64,000 nucleotides of DNA from Acanthacorydalis orientalis (GCA_034766995.1 CM068314.1:39975708-40039707); one strand, 5' to 3'. Numbered from the stretch's first letter, positions 36,579 through 49,021 are shown. A program made the numbers and translations. Notes: generated from the letters alone by a model not told the origin.

Positions 36579-37120
36579 ATATTAGAAATTAAGGATATAA
36601 ATTGAATGGATTTTTAATATAAATTTAATTAGTGTTCTTCGTAATTCTTCGAGCTAGAAATTATTAGATTTATACTATTCTGCCAACAGTTAACTTTGAT
36701 AATTAAAAAAATAACTCATTCTCTAAATCCACGGAAAACAATCTAACAGCGATTTATACTAAAAAGTTACTTATACTTTTAATTCACTAACATAGTGGAT
36801 ATATTTTAATTGAAGGATAATAAATAAATTTTAATATTTCTTTAAAATTCTTGAATATTTAATAAATATTACTTAAATTTATCTTTAATATTTAATTTAA
36901 AAAAATTATTATGTATAGTATTTATAATTCATAATATCGTAAAGGATGTTTCACCTGTGTTCAAAATAATAATTAATCATCTGTGAATTCTCTTATTGAA
37001 ACACACATATCAATAAATCACAGATGTAGAAAATGAACTCAAATCCCTGAAGGGATATAAATATTATTTTTTATTATCTCAAGGTCGTCATTTAACAACA
37101 TGATTATACAAAAGAATTTT
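36579..37120. other. AT-rich non-coding DNA
   Basis: No feature recognised. Confidence 0.55.
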
Positions 37121-37129
37121 AAGTATAGC

Positions 37130-37450
37130 ACGGTGTTGAGTAAAGAAAATACGATGCGCATTCATACATAAGCATTTATCGTAAAAGAACATTATTTACA
37201 AGAAACGCTGCATATTTGACGTGTCTATGTAATTGTTAGTTTCGTTAAAGCGCAGATTAACGGCGATGAGCTTGGCCGGCCGCCGGTGCTGCCACGTTTT
37301 TAATTGCAGGTCTTATAATGAGTACCGAATTCGAGTAACAATTATCGGTGTCATAAATGTTTTGAATAATAGTTCCCACGTCTGGAAAATTGAATTTGTG
37401 TCAGTTGTAAACTTTTTCAAAGTATGCGTTTAACGTATTCACATGAATAA
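37130..37450. promoter_or_regulatory. Island with GC-rich core
   Basis: The core at 37255-37300 includes CTTGGCCGGCCGCCGGTGCTG, next to TTTTTAATTGCAG and TAATGAG homeodomain-like words. The overlapping 66-residue frame at 37233-37433 has no recognised domain. Probably another small regulatory element. Confidence 0.35.
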
Positions 37451-37971
37451 TGCCAGTGTGCAATTGGAGCAAACAGTACTTCGTTTTTTATTCTCTTTTT
37501 TTAATATGTTTAAGTGAAAGTTAAACACTACGTTTCAAAGAAACTGTAAATTATATCACTTTTCATTATTAACTCTATGATCATCTTAAAAGATTTACGA
37601 CATTAACAGTATATATTTATATCATATTTATAACTTAATTTTCAATTCTTCAAGCAAATACAGCATTCTCTATACATTTTTATGAATTCTTTATTATTCC
37701 ATTCTCACTGTATGAACAATATTTTCACTGTTTTATAGTGATTAAAAATAGTTTAATAAAATAAATCTGCAGGTGAAGTTTTTGAAGATTGGTTTTATAA
37801 CAATTGGATCTAATTAAAAAATAAATATTAATATTAGCTAGATAAATAGATCTCGAATTTACTCGGGATCTGGTAATTTTTGAGATAATAATATTTTTTG
37901 CCTATCAGATAAATTTTATTATAAAAAAATTGGTACGAATATTTCTTTTTAAACTGTTATTGATCAAACAA

Positions 37972-37975
<4 letters not shown>
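37451..37975. other. AT-rich non-coding DNA
   Basis: No feature recognised. Confidence 0.55.

Positions 37976-38006
<31 letters not shown>
37976..38006. repeat. (AT)n microsatellite, left flank of mariner MITE
   Basis: Pure TA tract ending at the TA target of the element at 38007. Confidence 0.96.
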
Positions 38007-38008
<2 letters not shown>

Positions 38009-38519
38009 TGTCGAAATTAATTCAGTGCTTATTTTATAGAAAATGAATATTTATAGACAAATTTAATACATTCCAATCCTAAAAATATCCTCCATTATTT
38101 TATATAACTTTTCCACATATGTCGGGAAACAGATGAATCCCTTGTCAAAAAATATGGTAGCTTTAAATCGATGAAGTTGTAATGCATTTTCGAACTTCTT
38201 CCATTGGTTAAGTACTTTTTGCATGTTTCATGTTTTCATGAATCGGAACACCATTTCCAAACCTGAACAAATAATTACCGCGACTTCGGCAGCGTTTTTT
38301 TTCTACTATATTGCAAAAAATATACAATCCCTAATATACTGCTTTTCGAACGCCATCGTGTTCACTACTATTTTGTGAGGTTATGTCATTTAGTTGGCCA
38401 ATATATATAGTGGTTTTAAATGATAAATTTAGCACTTGAAAATCCTAAGACGACATGAAAATATTTTAATTGAAAATAGAGTTATAACTGATTTAATTTA
38501 AAGCACAGAATCTTTGCAC

Positions 38520-38520
<1 letters not shown>
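38007..38520 (-). mobile_element. Internally deleted mariner of a second family, inserted in (TA)n
   Basis: A 514-bp element flanked by TA and by pure (TA)n on both sides. Its minus strand follows the 1129-bp element at 42787: similar end, a start region beginning ATGGCGTTCGAAAAGCAGTA, then a jump to the C-terminal end (GTGGAAAAGTTATATAAAAT) and the other terminus with AATTAATTCAGTGC. About 600 bases of the transposase middle are missing. The insertion appears to have split a TA microsatellite. Confidence 0.85.

Positions 38521-38560
<40 letters not shown>
38521..38560. repeat. (AT)n microsatellite, right flank of mariner MITE
   Basis: Pure TA tract directly after the element end. Confidence 0.96.
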
Positions 38561-38561
<1 letters not shown>

Positions 38562-38689
38562 CTACATATAAGACTTGTAATATTGTACGTCTAAATCCTA
38601 TGTCTATAATGTTTCTGACAAATCATTTTTATTATTTATATTAAATACCATCACCTTTCAAATTTGTAATTCACTGTTGGATAAACTTA

Positions 38690-39234
38690 TCTGATTTTTT
38701 TTTTAATTTAAATGATTTTAAGTAGTCCAGAACTAACGCCTAACTTTTGTGTAAGTTCTTGAATTGTTGTGCGTTGTTCTGATTCAACTAACGCCTTCAG
38801 TTGGTCGTTATGAACTGAAGAAAGAGTAGTAGTAGTAAAGTTGGTCGTTATGAACTGAAATCTGAGATCTCCTTCATCTTCAAGGGGTCTCGTCCACAGC
38901 ACGAATTTTTTGAAACCACCATTGCACAGTACGTTACTTAACAGTACCCACATCAAAAGCATCGCTTAGTTAACGAGCAGTTTATGTTGCTTTACCACCC
39001 ATTTTGAACTCATACTAAAAATACCTCTTATTTTCTTTTTTTCTATCTTCAATTCAATAGCCCAATTTGAAGCAAAATTATTAATAAAACCCAAGTCGAT
39101 GTTACCATAATACAGACCGAAAAATGTATTTTAAAATGACATTAACATAAACACGATGAAGTGACACTTTAATTGATAAAAATTAAGATTCGAATTCAGT
39201 GAACAAAAAACGCAATTATTTTCATACCAACCTA
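38690..39234 (-). mobile_element. Internally deleted Hsmar1-like mariner (copy 3)
   Basis: The right end reads, on the minus strand, GGTTGGTATGAAAATAATTG and is flanked by TA. The interior is homologous to the copies at 17156 and 35221. The left end near 38690 is eroded and its terminal repeat is not recognisable. The minus-strand frame at 38708-38962 retains VHNDQLKALVESEQRTTIQE and LTQKLGVSS, the second helix-turn-helix of the transposase. It carries a 40-bp tandem duplication at 38800-38859 not seen in the other copies. Confidence 0.85.
38800..38859. repeat. Local duplication inside mariner copy 3
   Basis: GTTGGTCGTTATGAACTGAA occurs at 38800-38819 and again at 38840-38859, separated by a GAAAGAGTAGTAGTAGTAAA insert. 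The related copy at 35221 has the word once. Confidence 0.85.
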
Positions 39235-39440
39235 GTAAATAAATAATGATGTATCAACGAAAGTCAACGTAAATTTCCACTGCGATTTTAATAACTTCTG
39301 TTTTGTTTAAACTTTTAATCAAATGAAATGTCTTAGTTTGTTTTATTTTAATCAAGTTCTCAGAGCGAAATTTCATTATTTTTTTCATCCAATTGAGATG
39401 AAAACATATAAGTGAAAAAAATAAACTGAGATCTAGATCA
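39235..39440. other. AT-rich non-coding DNA
   Basis: No feature recognised. Confidence 0.5.
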
Positions 39441-39660
39441 GATGTGCACGTCAAGAAAGCCGTGGCCGGCAGAAGAGTTGATGAGGTAAATAATAACAGT
39501 CTGCGAACATATCTCGCTGCTTCTGGAGGGGAGCAGGGTATAATCAATGATCAGTTAAACTAATAATTACCGGCTATGCTTCAAGCGTTTGAATCAAAAA
39601 TAACGAATCCGTTTTCTTAGCGTACGCGCAAAATGTTATATTTATTAGATATGTTGCAGC
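39440..39660. promoter_or_regulatory. Small higher-complexity island
   Basis: Mixed composition including GAAAGCCGTGGCCGGCAG and TCTGGAGGGGAGCAGGG, with ATAATCAATGATCAG on the right. Candidate regulatory DNA. The minus-strand 97-residue frame over it (39254-39547) has no recognised domain. Confidence 0.3.
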
Positions 39661-40140
39661 AGTAATACACTGGATAACAGATGTGCAGTTTTAGATTCCG
39701 TGAAAGATTTAATGAGAAAATGATACTTGCATTAAAAATGTGCAAATATGTACATTATAGAAATAAACTATGTAAAGTCAAACAAATAAAATCAGCCTTG
39801 CTTACACAACATGTAAATTGTTATTGTAAATATTGTATTTTATTTCGAATAAATAATTTTGTTTCAAAATTATTAATTTTGTAGGTAAAACAGAGAATAT
39901 AATTCAATTATTGAGAATAAATTAAACAGTACATTAACTGTTGTATTTCCAATTACATTTTTATTCTTTAAAAAAAAATAATTTTATAATATCAATCTTT
40001 TTTCCTATATATGAACTATATATTGCTTTGTAATTGATTATAAATATATTTCACTTAATTTTCTCCCAGAAACATTGTTCTAGAATTCTTTACGGTTAAT
40101 ACAGTAATAAAAGTATAATTGCATGTTTTTATACCAGTGA
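39661..40140. other. AT-rich non-coding DNA
   Basis: No feature recognised. Confidence 0.55.
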
Positions 40141-40160
40141 TCCCGTTAATCCGTTACACT

Positions 40161-40316
40161 AGTGGTCTTCGTTCTTTTCGATTACTTGAGTTTCATTTTC
40201 TACTGTTAGTACTGATACGGCATTTGAAGGCCTGAAGATGTCATACGTACTGAAACTAGTAGAGGAAAACAGAAATTGAACGAATTCAAAAAAAAACGAA
40301 GACTACCAGGACAACG
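40161..40316. repeat. Imperfect inverted repeat, about 155 bp
   Basis: AGTGGTCTTCGTT at the left and its near complement AACGAAGACTACCA at the right begin two arms of roughly 55-75 bases, with gaps, around a centre containing GAAGGCCTGAAGATGTC. Could be a small MITE or the structured 3' region of a retroelement. Family not recognised. Confidence 0.5.
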
Positions 40317-40900
40317 ATAATAAAGTAATAATTAAATAAATTGTGAGACTAGTAAGAAGATAATTTAGTGGTATTCTTGAAGCTCTACTGGTTAAATTTC
40401 GAGTAACGGGCATCGTCAGTGAGTCTTGCAAAATTGCTTTATTGTAGAACGCAAATCCCTGACCCGATATTTGGCTAGAATTTTTCAGCGACGCCAGTCG
40501 AAAGCTTGGTAATCACAGTACGCAGGAGATTAAAGGCTATATGATTCCACAAGATGAGTAAAATTAAAAAATAAACTGATATAACATAATTTCGGTTTTT
40601 CGAAACACTCACATCACGTCGCTTAATTTTAGATTTGGTTGAAATTTAATGCCAAAAATGCAGAAAGTATTTTCAATTATTTATAAATATGTGTTTGTAC
40701 TCTATAGTATATTTTTTCATTTTAGTCGAGATAAACAATTACTGAAAATAATCATTTACCAGTGTATACAATCTACAAATCAATAAATACATTGTTGTAG
40801 ATACATATGAAATAGGAATAGATTTTGTGGCTTTTAAATCTAATGTAGACTATTTAAATTAAAAGTCTGAATGAATCTAAACTACTGAAAATTGAATATA
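40317..40900. other. Non-coding DNA
   Basis: Mixed sequence to about 40620 and AT-rich thereafter. No gene recognised. Confidence 0.45.
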
Positions 40901-41060
40901 TACAGTGAACCCCCGTAAAACGCAGGGGATAGATTTGATGTTATAGAAAACCGTGTTATACCAACTATATGTGTTATATATGAACTGTGAGTGTAGCACA
41001 ACGATTTTGCACGAATTTTTTTATGCGGATTCAGATGCGTCTATGCAAGTTTAAACATTT
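40901..41060 (+). mobile_element. Possible pogo/Tigger-like terminus, second copy
   Basis: TA followed by CAGTGAACCCCCGTAAAACG, then GTTATAGAAAACCGTGTTATAC. It resembles the segment at 1322 in its start and in the GTGTTATAC word. No transposase seen, and the element's right border is unknown. Confidence 0.35.
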
Positions 41061-41471
41061 AACATAACTTAAACACTGAATAAAATTCATTTAAATAAAA
41101 AAAAACTTTGGGTAAGTTATTTAATTGGACTTAAACAAAAAAAGGTATGCTAATTTAATTAGAAACGGTAACATGTAATAATAGCTTTGTGATACTTTTA
41201 ATTTCAATTTACCTTAATATGCAATGTAGATCATTTTCAAATTTCGTAAAAAGTAAATCTTTATACATTCTGTACATTATAAATTTTTATTTTCATAGAT
41301 TTAAAAATTATTATATATTGTAATATAACACCATACTTTGGTTACATTTAGAACTAAACTCTAAATAATTACAATATTTATAATCAAATATCATCAGTAG
41401 TTTTGACGGAATCCTAGTATTCCTTATTGCATTCCTATTTCATAATACCTTATAATGCATATATACAATTG

Positions 41472-41473
<2 letters not shown>
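41061..41473. other. AT-rich non-coding DNA
   Basis: No feature recognised. Confidence 0.55.

Positions 41474-41518
<45 letters not shown>
41474..41518. repeat. (AT)n microsatellite
   Basis: Alternating AT tract. Confidence 0.97.
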
Positions 41519-41521
<3 letters not shown>

Positions 41522-42780
41522 AATCTTAGTTTAACATATACAAATTAATTCCAGTGGATGTTAAATAAAATGAACAAAAAATATAAACGCTTGTCTACAA
41601 ACAATATATATTTACAAAGAAATAACTAAAAGCCATCAATAAGCACAGCGTAAAAACTGTAATTAAACAGATATTTATATTCATATCAAAATAATAAACT
41701 ATAAAATGTGTTATAACATACCGCACGCGGTGTAAAGATATATATATATATATCCAACTACAAAAAAATCGAATTTATACCTTTGTAAGTTACATATTAC
41801 TACAAAATATGATCGTCATTACTCAAATATATAACACAAGTCATATCCAGCAATATCATATCAAGCATTGTTATACAATAAAGCAAGACATTGAAACTTT
41901 CACAGTGAACTTTTCATACACCTATCTCTTTTATCAAAATGTTTTGCAGCAATGTATTAATTAATTTACGGATCGTTATGTGCAAACGAGACGAAAATAT
42001 TGTTGAACTCGTTCACGTATTTCGTTATCCCTTTAATTTTAATGTCTGAAACGCGTGATAGATAAGACGGTCAGTATTAATCCACAGTAGAATTAAGCCT
42101 CAGGACCTACAATCCTAACGTATAATTTACACCAAAACATCAGTACGACGTGTATCAAACAGCCTAAAAGTTATATATTTCGTTTCTGACATATACTGAC
42201 ATTTAAATCACAGTGCCTGTACATGTACTTTATCTCATATATCTCTGTCATACGTCATAACTTATGTGTTATAAATCGTTCTCAATCATAATTTTAGCTT
42301 ATCCATGCCGCAACTATATACTGTTGAAGAAATACATAGTTCACACGAACATTATATGTAATGTGAATTTCGAAAAAAAATACATCTGATTAGGACGTAT
42401 TTGGTTGTACGATTATATTGTTGTCAGATAGTTTTATTTATTGTAATGTATATAGTGGATTCATAGCACATCGAATTGATCAATCATAAATTTACGATAG
42501 ATTGAACTCGCGAATAATAAACACAATAATCTGGACTTCACAGCCTCGTACATAAATATTTAGAAAAATAATCATAGTGATGTTTCGATAATCACCATTG
42601 AATTGTATTCTAAACACTCCATTATACTTCAGATAATACTATAATAAACAAATAGATATACATTGTTCTATAAAAAAAAAGAAAACACTTTTGTTTAAAT
42701 CAGAGTTAAGTTCATATTGGTAAATAAGAGAATCAATTGATATAAAATATAAATCTATTGATTTGATATTTAAAACTTAA
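41519..42780. other. Non-coding DNA, moderately complex at 41.9-42.6 kb
   Basis: The stretch 41880-42600 has more CG-containing words than average but no ORF, repeat or clear motif cluster. Short TA tract near 41740. Confidence 0.45.
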
Positions 42781-42786
42781 ATATTA

Positions 42787-43915
42787 GGTACGAAAATTAA
42801 TTCGGTACTTTTGAATTGAATAAATCATAACACTGTTTTAGATTAAAAAATTTCAGGATTTTAAAGTGCAAATTTTAACATTTAAAATCACTATATATCT
42901 TGGTTAGGCGATTGGCATATCCTCACAAAACAGTAGTGGATACGATGGCGTCCGAAAAACAGTATATTAGGCATTGCATACTTTTCACATTCTAGTTGAA
43001 AGAAAATTAGGGAATCTACGGGAATGAGGTGTTATGATGCATAAAACGTGCAAAAAATGGTTTCAAAGCTTTCGGAGTGGTGAATTTTATCTTTCCGATC
43101 GAGAGCGTCCTGGATAACCGAATAAAATTGAAGGTGGAGATCTTGAAGAGCTGTTAAGTGAAAACTCTGCTCAGACTGAACAGGAAATTATTCAAAAATT
43201 TGGAGTTACCCAGAAAGTAATTTCCCATTGACTACATTGGCCGAGAAAAATTCAAAAGCTAGGCCGATAATTCCTCATGAACTCAGCTTGAAAACAAAAA
43301 AAGAAGATTAAAAAGGATGGATTTTGCATAAAATTAATCCGGTGATGAAAAATAGGTTTTATATGACAATCTTAAGCGCTGAAAATGAAGAGTTACGCCT
43401 AGTGAACCATCGATATTGAATTCAAAATCAAATATGTACGCCAAAAATATACTATTGTGTATTTGGGGGGACATTAAGGGTGTGCTGTATTATGAGTTCC
43501 TTGAACCTGGTCAGACAGTGATTGCAGAGCATTACCAACAACAGCTCATCAAAGTTGTTCGAGTGACAAATTAAATAGAAGAAGATCGTTCACCGGCGAG
43601 GAAGTGAGGTTGTGTCATTTTGACTTAGCCTCGTCAGATTATCACCTGTTCTGGTAGCTTCAGCATCACCTGGCTAATACCCATTTTAAAACAGTAGAAG
43701 AGGTCGAAAAATGCATTGACGACTTCATCGCCTCAAAGCCGCCATTTGTTTATCGACAAGGATATATATATATATATATATATATATTCGTCACCTGCAG
43801 ATGAAGCAAAGTTATACAAAATAATGGGAGATATTTTGAGAACTGAAATGCATTTCATTTTTCCATAAATAAACATTATTTTTCTATAAAAAGGCACTGA
43901 ATTAATTTATACGCT
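42787..43915 (+). mobile_element. Long copy of the second mariner family, dead
   Basis: A 1129-bp element with TA on each side. The ends are similar inverted repeats (GGTACGAAAATTAATTCGG and, on the other strand, AGCGTATAAATTAATTCAG). The plus strand encodes a decayed transposase. In order these are an ATGGCGTCCGAAAAACAGTA start, KKWFQSFRSGEFYLSDRERP, ELLSENSAQTEQEIIQKFGV, YDNLKR, NILLCIWGDIKGVLYYEFLE, QTVIAEHYQQQ, then, after a deletion removing the HDN region, LASSDYHLFW and EEVEKCIDDFIASKPP. At least six in-frame stops. It is related to the irritans/mauritiana side of mariner rather than to the Hsmar1-like family. A TA microsatellite (43762-43787) interrupts the 3' coding part. Confidence 0.9.
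43762..43787. repeat. (AT)n microsatellite inside mariner coding remnant
   Basis: Thirteen or so TA units lie between the sequence for YRQG and the C-terminal tail of the mariner at 42787. Confidence 0.95.
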
Positions 43916-44400
43916 TAAAATATTCATTAAGAACATAAAAAAAAGCAATACGAATTTTATTAACTTTTAAAATGAGAAGGTATTAAATTTAAGTAAGAAA
44001 ATAGTTGATTAATCCAATTCAATTCATTAATAATACAACATGTATGAATATCTTTTTCTATCACTCATTAGGACTTGATGGGATTATATTTTTATTCAGT
44101 GGGATTTTATAACATAAACATTGATAACTATACCACTATTGATTTTTTAACGAAACTTTTTATTAGTTGATTAATTTAATTAAGATAATTAAAAGATTAT
44201 TACAAATAAAAAATAGAATTTGGTTACTTTGCCAATTGGTTTTAGTTACCATGATTAATATTATTATTTAATTGTTATATGTAAAAAAAAATATTTTCTT
44301 TGAATTTTAACTGATTTTGTATTTATTATTAATTACTTATTCAGAATGTATGCTTTTAATCTATTTAAGAAGACAATTGGTGAAATTTAGTAATATATTG

Positions 44401-44404
<4 letters not shown>
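43916..44404. other. AT-rich non-coding DNA
   Basis: No feature recognised. Confidence 0.55.

Positions 44405-44446
<42 letters not shown>
44405..44446. repeat. (AT)n microsatellite
   Basis: Alternating AT tract. Confidence 0.97.
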
Positions 44447-44448
<2 letters not shown>

Positions 44449-44745
44449 AATGAAGTTTGTTTTACTTAAATATTATTTTTGTATTTTAAATTAATTTTAA
44501 ATTTAATATTATTGGAGTTTGAAAGGTGTAAATTAATTGTTATTAAGAGTAAAAGCACAAAAATATAAATCATTTTAAAAATTAATTACTTACTTAATAT
44601 ATTAATTCACCACATTTTTTAATTAATGAAGTTTGATGATATTGTATGTTATCTACAGGATATGTGAAAAACTGATCTATGGAGAGATGTTGGTCTCTGT
44701 AGATGAACTAGAATAGGAATATAGAAGGAACTAACATTTATATAT

Positions 44746-45075
44746 ATGACTATATTCAATTATTGTTTGCATATGTACTTCACTTTAAGACATATCCACC
44801 AGATGGGTATGTACTTACCGCCCAAATCACTCCATTCAATATATTCTCAACGACCGTATGCGAATATCTGTTATATCCACCCAGTTCCTGTCATTTTACA
44901 GAATCATATTACATGCTTGTTGCAATCTATTAACAATATTCAACATATTTCAATACAAAGTATACCTGTATTTTCAGTTACTTCGTCGAGATTTAGACAA
45001 GCTCTCAACATAAAACATATCAACGTAAGACATATTTTTTTAGATATACCTTCGGTTTCATTGAAGACAGAATAA
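44746..45075 (+). pseudogene. Unrecognised 109-residue ORF, low-confidence
   Basis: This open frame is one of the longest in the window not explained by a TA tract or a known transposon. It starts with an ATG-class codon and has no recognised domain, no signal peptide and no splice or promoter context. His and Ile are frequent, which in AT-rich DNA argues for chance. A 12-base palindrome, GTCTCATGAGAC, lies just downstream at about 45108. Confidence 0.15.
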
Positions 45076-45276
45076 TCTTAGCTATATTATCAAAGATTCA
45101 TTCATATCGTCTCATGAGACTATTTGACCCACCCCGTTCTTTTATGTTACATGTGTTTTTTTTCTATTGATAGTACCCTATATAGAAAATACGTTATAAT
45201 CTTGTTTTGATTCAATTGCTAATGAGGGTTGGGTTAATTTTTTTTATTTGTAACTGAGAATGATTTTCCGGTCTAT
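45076..45276. other. AT-rich non-coding DNA
   Basis: No feature other than the GTCTCATGAGAC palindrome. Confidence 0.5.
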
Positions 45277-45304
45277 ACATATATATATATATATATATAT
45301 ATAT
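45277..45304. repeat. (AT)n microsatellite
   Basis: Short alternating AT tract. Confidence 0.96.
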
Positions 45305-46740
45305 GCACGCATGTATGTGTATCTGTGAAATAAATAAATATATATTTTTTCTAACTAAGGAATAAAAATTATAAACTTAACCAAAAATCAGTTAAAATAT
45401 CTACATAAAACTTAAAATTATATAAATATTATATTAGTTGATAATCTATCATTTCGAATCAATGTTATATTAAATTCTTTTTTAAGTGAAACCTTGTTTA
45501 TGAGTATAAAATATCAATACGTGAAAAGTTTTTTATTTGTATATCAAAATTATAATCAATTACAGTTTAACCATTTTTTTTTTATATAATTGATCTATAA
45601 AACTTTTAACTATTATAATACACTTGCAGTATTTGTTAGCTTATTAGAATATATAAAAGAGCTACCTTTACATTAAACTCTTTTTTAAATTCTATATATC
45701 ATTTTAATATCACTTCAATTCAGATTTGTGACATTAACTCAATTATATTTACTATACATTTTCTCAGTTTAAAAATAAAATAAACAATAGATTACGTTTT
45801 ATGAGTTAAAACGCAGACATATAAGTAGACATTCAAAAGATCAGTAAGAGAGTGAAAAAGTAATGAAAAGATTTTTTTTCATTTTTTATAATGTTTTTAC
45901 ACTAAATCGCTGATCAAAAGATATTATCAATTTGATTAAACAATTGGACAACACAAAAAGTCGTAAGATTATTTTTTACTTGTACTTGTTATGTGAAACG
46001 ATACAGATAAAATTAATTTACAATGAAATTTTAATAATAACAAAAAATTGCGGTTTCGCTTCGCAGAATTCCTTCATGGTGGATTCACAGTTTAAATTTC
46101 TTCATGTCATTTCTTTTAAATTACACCAATTTATACACGACTGTTGATAATATCAAAACAAGCACTTGTTAAGTAGTTTGTTACAATATTGTAACGGATT
46201 AAAAAAATAAAATAGGTACAACAGGAAACTATTCTGTAGAAATTATATCTTATAATTCTTTTTTTTTTAAATGAGCAATATGGATACATACATACGAATA
46301 TATACACAGAACATGAAATTTGAAATGTTACACACAAGATTTTATTGGAAACCTGTCAACAACAAGCTTTTAATAGTTTATGGCATTAATTATTTATAAA
46401 CAATCATATCTATCCAGAAATAAAATATAATTAGAAGAGAAAAGTTTACTAAAATCATCTTGCATTTCAAGCTGTTTACAAATTTCTAAACAAATGTATT
46501 TTAGTGCCAAAGTTGTTTAAAATTACTTAATATTTTAATAAAAAACATAGTTTGTAGACTCTATCAATAAAAGTAATACAGTTGAATGATCCTATTTATT
46601 TTCTTACATATTTTTTATATGTATTATTTTCGATTTTTAATTACCCTGCATATTATAGATGTATAGAAGCATATGTGTATGTAAGTATATATAATTCATG
46701 ACTATAAAATAATAATATGTGTATCTTCTGTATATCGTGT
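45305..46740. other. AT-rich non-coding DNA
   Basis: Frames at 45932-46147 and 46131-46337 are about 70 residues, without recognised features. Confidence 0.5.
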
Positions 46741-47240
46741 ATTCCATGTCCTAGTTTCCATGAAATAATACATCACATAACTGCTTTACGGTAGGTCGTG
46801 TTTTTATACAGAAATGATTTTCTATTACACGTAATGCCCTTTTGGCAGTTCAGTGAAACAGTCAAATACAAATATATATATTATAACACCGTACGTATTG
46901 AAATGAAAGAAATTTATAGAAGATATAACATGAAATTATACGAAATTAGTAAAGCATTGCAATTTAAACGCAGTAAAATCAAATAAATAAATAATTGCAC
47001 GTCATCTCCCTCGAATCTATTCGTACTGATTGTGAGTAATATTGTTCTCTTTATTTAAATACTGTACAATATAAAAGTGCGGTATGAAAAAATGAGAACC
47101 GCACTTATATACACTTATTCCCTGTGGATATATAGGTAAATTACATACCTTCGCACTTGATGTGTGGAAGTTAAGAGTTGTGTACCTAGTCATTGAAATA
47201 GTGCTAGGTTAGGAATTTAACATTGATGTTAAGATGGTCA
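46740..47240. other. Moderately complex non-coding block with a hairpin
   Basis: Less simple than its flanks. AAGTGCGGT at 47075-47083 pairs perfectly with ACCGCACTT at 47098-47106 around a 14-base loop. A 62-residue frame at 46798-46986 ends in an AT-rich, Lys-rich stretch and is not convincing. Confidence 0.4.
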
Positions 47241-49021
47241 GTGACTTTGATTCATGCTTTTTATGATGAAGTTATGATGTCTGATGAAATGTATTTGACT
47301 TGATTGTATAATTGGCTTTACATTTATATAATTTTCATTCGCATAATTGCCCATCACTGCTTTATAAATCTAATTATACTGTTTTTATTTTGAACGTATC
47401 TAGATTTTTTTTAGTATTTCTTTACTAAATTGCTAATAAAACGTACTATTAAAAAGTCTAGGTATTAAAATGTTTGATTCAGTACATTTTTCATTTAAAA
47501 ATCATCTTGATATTTATTTCTCTATTCTGTATTTTATATTATTGCATTAAAAATTAATAATATAAATTACACTAACATTGATTTTCACTAATAGTAAATA
47601 AGGCATAGCTTGTTATAAATAAAAGGTAATGAATAGTAGTAGGTATTGAACTCTCTAACAAACGAATTTGAGCTTTTATGTTATATTAAAGTGTTAAATT
47701 ACATTTCAAATGTAAGAACAACTATTAAATTTGTAAATATACCATCATTTCGTGGAAGAACGAAATATTAAAAAATTAAAAGTTAAAAAAGTATACAAAT
47801 TAAATTTAGATTAAAACAAATATTTAAATGGACTGTTTATGGGTTCCAAAATATCATTTTAGTTACTTTTATTTATTATTTTCGGTACATAATATTTTTT
47901 TAATTTAAATTTCATTAATTACAAATTAAACTAAATAAATTATGAATAATAAAATTAGTATCGAATCAATAAAACGAAACAGTCTTATATAAAAGTGGAT
48001 ATTTATCAAAAGATTATTTTCTTTAATAAATATGTGCTTTTTAACAAAATAAAAAAATACACTTTCATATTTATTGTGAATTGTTTTTTTTTATATATCC
48101 GAAATAATGACTTATCAAGTTAGCAAAAATAACTGCATGCCAGTTGCAAATTAAATTGATATATTTTATAAAAATTCTTGGAAGTTCACACAAAGACATT
48201 CTTCTAGGAAATGAGATTGTTTAATAATACTCGATATCATGTATCATATTATCAAAAATAGACATTATTAAATAAATTATTATTTCTGTTATTCTTTTAT
48301 TTAACTTAAATATTATAATTGGATAACGTGCGTAAATTATGACGAATATTATAATAAATAAATTGCAAAAAATACAAATAAAAATAATAATAATAAAATA
48401 TCAATTACAGAAACATTAATCATCTGAAGTATTATTTATTTAAATAATTGTAAATTTAAATAATTACAAGTTAAATTTAAAATAAAAAAAGAACATAGTT
48501 AAATATCCAATTTTTCTATTTTTCATTATAATAAAATGTAAGTAATATAACATAAACTTAAATTATACATTAAAACTGTATGAGATTTTTTAGTTTCATA
48601 TTTATTCATTGTAAACATTTTTAATTCTGGTTTTAATTAAGGCCAATGTTCGAAAAGTCATTTTTTTAATTTTATTCTGTGACAAAATAAGTAATGAATT
48701 AAAATACTATATTACTTTATGGAAAACGTCGGAGTTAATAAGTTAATGTATAAATTATTGGTTAGGTGAGTGTAATCGAAATTTAAAACGAAAAATTAAG
48801 GTTTAAATAACAAAAAATCTCATTTTCCTGATAATTATATTTGAGGACTATCTAATATTTATATACATATTTATTAGTAGAAGTACATATTTTTTAAATA
48901 AATTCTCTTATTTTCGTACCAAGACTTTTTATATAGGAATAATAAATTCTAACTTAATTCTTTTTAATAGACAAATTAATTTCATTTTAATTTCAATTAG
49001 TTCATGAGTTACATTTTACAT

